Source of the DNA: Tepidiforma flava
GTDB lineage: Bacteria > Chloroflexota > Dehalococcoidia > Tepidiformales > Tepidiformaceae
Direction: 5' to 3'
Assembly: GCF_027594505.1 (NCBI RefSeq)
Contig: NZ_CP115149.1
Coordinates: 1,227,070 to 1,291,069, forward strand
DNA length: 64,000 bases
The notes below the pieces were generated by a model. It was not told the origin of the DNA. It saw only the letters and a program-made list of their open reading frames with translations, and did no database searches. Positions 59,443 to 64,000 of the stretch are shown here, in pieces. The position numbers and the translations under genes are program-made. Numbering within the stretch: the stretch's first letter is position 1; every line of letters begins with the position of its first letter.

Positions 59443-60510
59443 TCAGTCCCGCGCGAGGAGCGGGATGCGGAGCCGGAAGCCGCCCCCCGGCGGCGGAGCC
59501 GGCGGGGTGGGCGTGGGGGTGGGCGTCGCCGTCGCGGTCGGCGTGCGCGTCGGGGTCGGCGTCGGCGTCGCGCCCGCCGGCTCCTCCTCCCACTCGAAGC
59601 TGCAGCCCATCTCGAGGCAGGCGGTGACCAGGTCGTTCAGCACTTCGCGGTCGATGCGGGTCGCCTCGTTGTAGCCGCCGGCGGCGACGCCGCGGACGTG
59701 GATGCCGACGATGTAGCCGAGCAGGTGGATGCGGTTCGTCGTGTTCGTCAGCACCACGGCCGAGCCGCTCTGGCCCGGCGCGGTGTCGATGTCGTGGTAG
59801 AGCGTGAAGGCGTCCACATCGAGGAAGGCGGGCCGGTAGTGGAACCACATCGTGCCGTCCGGTTTGTCGCCCGGGTAGCCGATGATGGCGGGTTCGATAT
59901 CCGGGAGCGAAAGCGTGGCGGTCGAGAGCAGGGCGATCGTCCACCAGCCGGTATCCCAGCCGGGTTCGCCGTCGACGTAGATGACGCCCCAGTCGAACAG
60001 GTCGTTGCCGGGGTCGAAGTACCACGGGTCGGGCACCCACCAGCTCGTCGCCCACTCCCAGCCGAACGGTTCGGCGCTGCCGTTCTTTGCCGGCACCACG
60101 CGGATGTCTTCCGTCCAGCCCTCCTCACCGTAGAGGCAGTGGGCGGCGGTGAGGATGGCGTCGGGCGAGATGAAGGTGCCGGTGCAGGTGCCCATCACCT
60201 CGCCGAAAGCGTCGTACAGCTCGAGGTAGACGACCGCGGACCACGGGAAATCCGTCGTGTTGAAGACGCGAATGCGGTTGTCGGTGCCGATGACGGCAGC
60301 AGGGCCGGCTGCGGGGTCGGCCGGGGGAGCCGGCGCGGCCGGGGCGATGCCGTCGCTGCGGTAGACCTTGCCGCCGCGGCCGGCGGTCCCCGGGGCGGGG
60401 TCGGCGCCCGCGGGAGCGGCGACGCCGGCCTGGCTGGCGGCGAGCAGGACCGCGCCGGCGGCGGCGAGGAGGAGGGCAGCGAAAGAGAACGAAGCAGGGC
60501 GGCGCAGCAC
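59443..60510 (-). CDS. Secreted trypsin-like serine protease (V8/S1B-like) A
   Basis: 355 residues. Signal peptide (FSFAALLLAAAGAVLLAAS), catalytic His in ILTAAHCLYG, Asp in NDLFDWGVIYVD, and Ser in APGQSGSAVVLT. Resembles glutamyl-endopeptidase-type S1 enzymes. A TPTPTPT-rich linker leads to a short C-terminal tail FRLRIPLLARD, also present in the next protease upstream. The start is uncertain: GTG 60510 gives a clean signal peptide, while an in-frame start at 60585 is also open. Confidence 0.85.
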   Translation of the reverse strand: MLRRPASFSFAALLLAAAGAVLLAASQAGVAAPAGADPAPGTAGRGGKVYRSDGIAPAAPAPPADPAAGPAAVIGTDNRIRVFNTTDFPWSAVVYLELYDAFGEVMGTCTGTFISPDAILTAAHCLYGEEGWTEDIRVVPAKNGSAEPFGWEWATSWWVPDPWYFDPGNDLFDWGVIYVDGEPGWDTGWWTIALLSTATLSLPDIEPAIIGYPGDKPDGTMWFHYRPAFLDVDAFTLYHDIDTAPGQSGSAVVLTNTTNRIHLLGYIVGIHVRGVAAGGYNEATRIDREVLNDLVTACLEMGCSFEWEEEPAGATPTPTPTRTPTATATPTPTPTPPAPPPGGGFRLRIPLLARD

Positions 60511-60606
60511 GCAGGGACGCTCCGCGAAGGGGTGTCGCGATGCGGCCGGGCGCGTGGGCGGGCCGCGGCACCGCGCGGCCCGCATTCTACCGGGTCGCCG
60601 CCGTCC

Positions 60607-61734
60607 CTAGTCGCGCGCCAGCTGCGGGATGCGGATGGGCACGGGCGAAGGCCGCGGCGTGGGCGTCGGCGGCACGGTCGCCGTGCGGGTCGGCGTGGCT
60701 GTTGGCGTGAAGGTGGGCGGCACCGTCCGCGTCGGCGTCGGCGTGGGAGTGGGGGTGGCGGTGCGGGTCGGGGTGGGCGTCGGAGAGGTGTCGGCTATCG
60801 CGTGGGTGATCAGTGACTCGCCGAGATCCCTCGCCCAGTTTTCCATCGCCAGCAGGAGCGTCGTGGAGAACCGGGGCGAAAGGTTCCAATCCGCGTTGCC
60901 GACGGACACCACGCTGATGATGAGGCGGTTCGTTCCCGAAATCAGGAGGATGGGCGAACCGCTCTGGCCGAAGTAGATGTCGGCTCTGCTCCACAGCCAG
61001 GTGTCGTCGAACCCGAATTCGTACGTCGAGGTCTCCCACATCGTGCCGAACGGTTTGTCGCCGGGGAAGCCGGCCGTGTAGAGGTAGCTCCCCGCTCGCG
61101 CCATGATGCGGTCATCGTAGTACCCCACCTGCGGGAACGGAGAGACAGACGACGCACTCCAGGTGCGGGAACCGATGGCGAGCAGACCAACGTCGTAGGG
61201 CGACGGCGGGCCGGCTGTGCCCGGCGGCAGGGAGCCGCGGCCGGTCGTCCATCCCCGGGGCACGATGGCGTCGACCGGGATGCCTCTTCCGAGCAGCGGC
61301 CCGGCTGAGGTTGCGCCGGCGAAGACCACGGCGGATTCGACCATCCAACCCTGCTGGTAGATGCAGTGAGCGGCAGTCAGAACGAGATTGTTCGTAACGA
61401 GCGTGCCGCTGCAGTGGCCATCGATATAGCCCTGCGGGTCGAAGAACACGATGAACACGATGCTGCGGTAGAACGGTGCCGTCACGTTGGCGATGGCGAT
61501 GCGCTCGTCCGGGGGAAACACCGTTGCACCCCTCGCATCGGGAACTTCGCCGGCAAGGTCCGCGAGGTAGGCGACGGCTCGATGCTCCGCATCGGGGTCG
61601 GGAGACTCCAGTGAACGGTGAACCGGCGCGAAGGGGTCGTCGGCCGCCCCCGATTCGGACGGGCCGGCGACAGCGAGCGCCGCGACCCCGGCAATCGCGG
61701 CAAGGATGAGGAGCAACACAGGGGCGTGGCGCAC
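60607..61734 (-). CDS. Secreted trypsin-like serine protease B
   Basis: 375 residues. Signal peptide (APVLLLILAAIAGVAALAVA), CSGTLVTNNLVLTAAHC (catalytic His), SPYDVGLLAI (Asp), and YFGQSGSPILLI (Ser). Then a Thr/Pro linker and tail PIRIPQLARD. Paralogue of protease A with the same architecture and same strand, 97 bp apart. Base composition is slightly less GC-rich than its neighbours. GTG start with CGGAG upstream. Confidence 0.87.
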   Translation of the reverse strand: MRHAPVLLLILAAIAGVAALAVAGPSESGAADDPFAPVHRSLESPDPDAEHRAVAYLADLAGEVPDARGATVFPPDERIAIANVTAPFYRSIVFIVFFDPQGYIDGHCSGTLVTNNLVLTAAHCIYQQGWMVESAVVFAGATSAGPLLGRGIPVDAIVPRGWTTGRGSLPPGTAGPPSPYDVGLLAIGSRTWSASSVSPFPQVGYYDDRIMARAGSYLYTAGFPGDKPFGTMWETSTYEFGFDDTWLWSRADIYFGQSGSPILLISGTNRLIISVVSVGNADWNLSPRFSTTLLLAMENWARDLGESLITHAIADTSPTPTPTRTATPTPTPTPTRTVPPTFTPTATPTRTATVPPTPTPRPSPVPIRIPQLARD

Positions 61735-61825
61735 GACGACAACTCCGGCGTGAAATGACGCGCATCATGGAATTGCGCGGCGTCATCTCCTGACGCGCCG
61801 GCCCCGGCCCTGCAAAAACTTCACA

Positions 61826-62365
61826 CTACCGCCGCTGAATCGGCCCCCCGGCCCCGCCCTCCGGCCCGCCGCGGCCCCGGCCGTCTTTCTCCTGCTCCCC
61901 CGCCGGCGGCGCCGGCACCACATCCGCCCAGACCAGCACCGCCGAGTGCGGGTAGTACGTCACCTCCACCCAGTCGCCCTCCCGGATGCCCGCCACCGCG
62001 TGCGCATCCGCCCGCAGGATCTGCCGGTCCACGCGCACGTAGTAGGTCTTCATCACGATCGAATCGCGGCGCGACCACATCCGGGTGATCCGCCCCCGCC
62101 GCACGCGCGGCTTCGTGAACAGGTCCAGCGTCGATTGCACCGCCTGGAAGCCGAACAGGAGCGCCAGCAGGCCCAGCACCACGACGAGGAACCACGTCGA
62201 GCCCCGGTCGCCCCCGGCGAACACCCGGTCGATGAAGAAGAAGAGGAAGGCGCTGACCGTCACCAGCGCGACCGGCACCCAGAGGATGGCTGAGCGCAGG
62301 ATGCCCGCGCGGACCGCCCGCGTTTTCAGCTCCCGCTGGAGTTCGGGGTCGTCGTCGTACCTCAC
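61826..62365 (-). CDS. Two-helix membrane protein with C-terminal soluble domain
   Basis: 179 residues. Two helices (ILWVPVALVTVSAFLFFFI and WFLVVVLGLLALLFGFQAV) followed by a beta-rich region (GRITRMWSRRDSIVMKTYYV, GDWVEVTYYPHSAVLVWADV) and a Gly/Arg-rich tail. The soluble part is reminiscent of DUF3592/OB-like modules; not assigned. GTG 62365 overlaps the LysM gene stop, so it is co-transcribed. Confidence 0.65.
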   Translation of the reverse strand: MRYDDDPELQRELKTRAVRAGILRSAILWVPVALVTVSAFLFFFIDRVFAGGDRGSTWFLVVVLGLLALLFGFQAVQSTLDLFTKPRVRRGRITRMWSRRDSIVMKTYYVRVDRQILRADAHAVAGIREGDWVEVTYYPHSAVLVWADVVPAPPAGEQEKDGRGRGGPEGGAGGPIQRR

Positions 62366-62931
62366 GGCAGGAGAATCTCCATGCCGACCGACAGGGTGTC
62401 CGGGTCCAGGCCGGGGTTCACGGCGAGGATGGCATCGACCGTCGTGCCGTTATCGAGCGCGATCTGGAAGAGCGTGTCGCCGGACTTGACGACGTAGGTG
62501 CGCGCCGCCGGCGTCGGGGTCGCGCCTGCGGGTGTCGGCGTGGGCGAACCGGGCTGGGCCGTCGCCGGCGTCGGGGGGGTCGAAGGCGGCCGGGTCGCGC
62601 CGCCGGCTGCCGCGGTCGGGCTCGGGGCGCCGCCGCGGGGTGTCGGGGTCGCGGTCGCGGTGACCGCCGGCGTCGGGCTCGGCAGTTCGCGCACGAGCGG
62701 GCCGCGGCTCTCGGTCGCCGGCGGCCGGATGAGGAGGAAGGCGGTCACCAGCGTAGCCAGCGCGAGCAGCGCCAGCGAGCCGCGGAACACCCGTGCCGAG
62801 GGCACGGCCGCCTCCGGCGCCATGCAGCGCAGGCAAACCTCCGCGCCGTGCTCCTCGCAGTAGAGCCGGCCGCAGGTCGGGCAATCGGCGGTCGCCGGGC
62901 GTTCGCAGTAATGACAGGTCGCGTCGGTCAC
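62362..62931 (-). CDS. Zinc-finger / TM / LysM protein
   Basis: 189 residues. N-terminal B-box-like Cys cluster (CHYCERPATADCPTCGRLYC, then EEHGAEVCLRC), a single membrane helix (SLALLALATLVTAFLLI), a Thr/Pro linker, and a C-terminal LysM domain (YVVKSGDTLFQIALDNGTTV, LAVNPGLDPDTLSVG). LysM binds peptidoglycan outside, so the zinc module would be cytoplasmic and link the wall to an intracellular partner. GTG start; coupled to the following membrane protein. Confidence 0.82.
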   Translation of the reverse strand: MTDATCHYCERPATADCPTCGRLYCEEHGAEVCLRCMAPEAAVPSARVFRGSLALLALATLVTAFLLIRPPATESRGPLVRELPSPTPAVTATATPTPRGGAPSPTAAAGGATRPPSTPPTPATAQPGSPTPTPAGATPTPAARTYVVKSGDTLFQIALDNGTTVDAILAVNPGLDPDTLSVGMEILLP

Positions 62932-62970
62932 CGATATCCCAAGCCTACCCTCGCGCGCGAAAGGGGAAAG

Positions 62971-63264
62971 TCAACCGTCCCGGCCCGCCGGTTCGATGGT
63001 CGCCGTGAGCCCGAACGATTCGAGCCGCGCGCGGTAGTGCTCGGCCGCTTCTTTCGGGCATTCGATGACGACGGCCCGGCCGTGGTGGTGCGCCTCGAGC
63101 ATGATGGCCGTCGCCTCCTCCCGCGTCAGCGACGGCACGGACCGCTGCAGCGCGCGCACCACGTGGTCCATGGTGTTCACGTCGTCGTTGTGGAGGATGA
63201 CCCGGTAGGGCGGGAGCACCTTCTCGAGCACGACGGGGTCGAGTTCGATGGTCGGCGTGGACAT
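62971..63264 (-). CDS. clpS: ATP-dependent Clp protease adaptor ClpS
   Basis: Delivers N-degron substrates to ClpAP/ClpCP. 97 residues. PYRVILHNDDVNTMDHVV (N-degron pocket Asn-Asp-Asp), REEATAIMLEAHHHGRAVV and the final GLTATIEPA strand. Start ATG 63264 (STPTIELDPVVLEK). The 20-nt leader consists of CTCCCAA-type heptads. No clpA/clpC nearby. Confidence 0.92.
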   Translation of the reverse strand: MSTPTIELDPVVLEKVLPPYRVILHNDDVNTMDHVVRALQRSVPSLTREEATAIMLEAHHHGRAVVIECPKEAAEHYRARLESFGLTATIEPAGRDG

Positions 63265-63290
63265 GGAAGTTGGGAGTTGGGAGTTTGGAG

Positions 63291-63296
63291 AGTATA
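63291..63296 (-). promoter_or_regulatory. -10 element TATACT of clpS
   Basis: TATACT on the minus strand, giving a leader of about 20 nt to ATG 63264. Confidence 0.5.
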
Positions 63297-63400
63297 GCGC
63301 GGGATGCCGCGGGCTGGCCGCCCGCGGCGGGGGATGGCTCGCCGCCTTCGGCGGCATCGCCGCGGGATGCCGGCGCTCCGCGCCGGCGCGGGGGGAGGAA

Positions 63401-63672
63401 GGTTGGAGGCGGGAGGTTGGAGGCGGGAGGTTGAAGGTTGGAGGTTGGCCTCCCGCTTCCCGGTTCCCGCCTCCCGGTTCCCGCCCTACGCCGCGTACTT
63501 TCGGCCTTCGGTCTCCCGGTTCCCGGCTCCCGGTTCCCGGTTCCCGGCTCCCGCTTCCCGCCTCCCGGTTCCCGTCTCCCGCTCTACGCCGCGTGCTTGC
63601 GGCCTTCGGTCTCCCGGTTCCCGCCTCCCGCGTCCCGGTTCCCGCTTCCCGCTTCCCGACTCCCGCTTCCTG
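63401..63672. repeat. Heptanucleotide repeat island II
   Basis: Strict 7-nt periodicity. Purine heptads GGTTGGA, GGCGGGA and GGTTGAA run from 63401 to 63449, then switch to the complementary pyrimidine type CTCCCGS/TTCCCGS. A spacer of the form CTACGCCGCGTRCTTKCGG occurs at 63486 and 63584, 98 bp (14 heptads) apart, splitting the array into three blocks. The last block and one spacer lie inside the 3' end of the patatin-like gene. Upstream 63297-63400 is GC-rich with short hairpins and no gene. Confidence 0.9.
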
Positions 63673-64000
63673 CCACCCTGCCCCAGGGGTCGATGACGCG
63701 GGTGAGGCGGCAGCGCGCCTGCGCGAGCTGCTCCTGGATGAGCGGCTCCGCGACGTCGAGCCGCCACGGCGAAAGCCCGCTGAGGTCGGGCCGCACGACC
63801 TGCACCGCCGCGGCCGACCGCCCGATCGCCTCCATCGCCTCTGTCGTGGCCCGGCTGAGGATCCGAAACGACTGCGCGAGCACGCCCAGCGCCGTCTTCG
63901 GCGGCGCCGCGGCGCCCGCCGGCGGCGTCAGGTCGATCGCCAGCACCTCGGTGGCTCCCAGCGCCAGCGCGCTCGCGATGTCGACCGACGCCGTGATGCA
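63584..64000 (-). CDS. Patatin-like phospholipase, C-terminal part (5' end outside window)
   Basis: Open to the right edge. Visible residues VDIASALALGATEVLAIDL followed by FRILSRATTEAMEAI fit the end of the patatin catalytic domain (after its Asp-Gly motif), an acyl-hydrolase family. The Ser-Asp dyad is outside the window, so the call is tentative. The last 30-35 residues (REAGSGNRDAGGGNRE-like, ending GRKHAA) are entirely encoded by the heptad repeats and are probably a recently acquired tail. Confidence 0.6.
   Translation of the reverse strand, partial: CITASVDIASALALGATEVLAIDLTPPAGAAAPPKTALGVLAQSFRILSRATTEAMEAIGRSAAAVQVVRPDLSGLSPWRLDVAEPLIQEQLAQARCRLTRVIDPWGRVAGSGSREAGSGNRDAGGGNRETEGRKHAA

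Noticed and set aside
63401-63672. CRISPR array
   Set aside because: Repeats are 7-nt tandem units without unique spacers of CRISPR length, and no cas genes are present.

Overview
The window is very GC-rich and gene-dense. It looks like a chromosomal segment of a Chloroflexota bacterium, plausibly a Dehalococcoidia/Tepidiforma-type thermophile. This is inferred from the gene mix (F420 biosynthesis plus a luciferase-like F420 enzyme, a type-2-like IleRS under a T-box, two c-di-AMP riboswitches, PT-rich secreted proteins, no outer-membrane genes) and the base composition. No 16S or marker-tree evidence is available here.

Layout. 1-9.2 kb is an origin-proximal type cluster: a lytic transglycosylase, rpmH (with an apparent one-base frameshift), rnpA, yidD, a 0.7 kb array of seven parS sites, a beta-propeller lipoprotein, yidC, jag/khpB, a PfkB-family kinase, parA, parB and a RidA-like protein. 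No dnaA, dnaN or DnaA-box cluster was found. 9.4-12.1 kb holds a NYN nuclease, a heptanucleotide repeat island, prs, and a c-di-AMP riboswitch in front of a 58-residue zinc ribbon. 12.2-22.6 kb is mixed: a DsbA-like protein whose thioredoxin domain appears circularly permuted, an acyl-CoA dehydrogenase, a PadR regulator beside an array of 16-bp palindromes, an MFS transporter, a thioredoxin, a MoaD-like protein, an F420-type oxidoreductase, a GDPD and a PAP2 phosphatase.

22.67-28.44 kb is the most striking unit. A cobalamin riboswitch with an intrinsic terminator precedes five tightly packed genes: a secreted, membrane-anchored alpha-helical-barrel protein, EcfT, a double EcfA ATPase, a secreted Cys-rich beta-domain protein with a C-terminal anchor, and an ECF S component. 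The two secreted proteins look like the alpha and beta domains of transcobalamin/intrinsic factor encoded as separate anchored subunits, together with their own ECF importer.

28.4-36.1 kb carries a sigma/anti-sigma/sensor fusion and an exopolysaccharide cluster (GT2, two paralogous GT4, Wzz-like, divergent Wzy-like). 36.1-38.7 kb is cofD-cofC plus an orphan siderophore/cobalamin-type binding lipoprotein. 38.7-46.5 kb holds an aminoglycoside-kinase-fold protein, a TTC38-like TPR protein, a secreted EEP-fold protein, and ileS behind a T-box with a very short stem I. 46.6-49.8 kb has a second c-di-AMP riboswitch before an MFS paralogue, convergent with a Kef-type antiporter. 49.9-58.2 kb is mostly carbon and lipid metabolism (hydrolase, CoA ligase, methyltransferase, malic enzyme, a lipase resembling Candida antarctica lipase B, thiolase). 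58.4-64 kb holds a DUF3467 protein, radC, two secreted trypsin-like proteases sharing a C-terminal tail, a zinc-finger/LysM membrane protein, clpS, a second heptanucleotide repeat island, and the 3' end of a patatin-like gene into which the repeats run.

Gene expression. Many genes carry a TANNNT or NACAAT -10 element only 6-9 nt before the start codon and no Shine-Dalgarno, which suggests widespread leaderless transcripts. Operon-internal genes instead use ATGA/GTGA overlaps.
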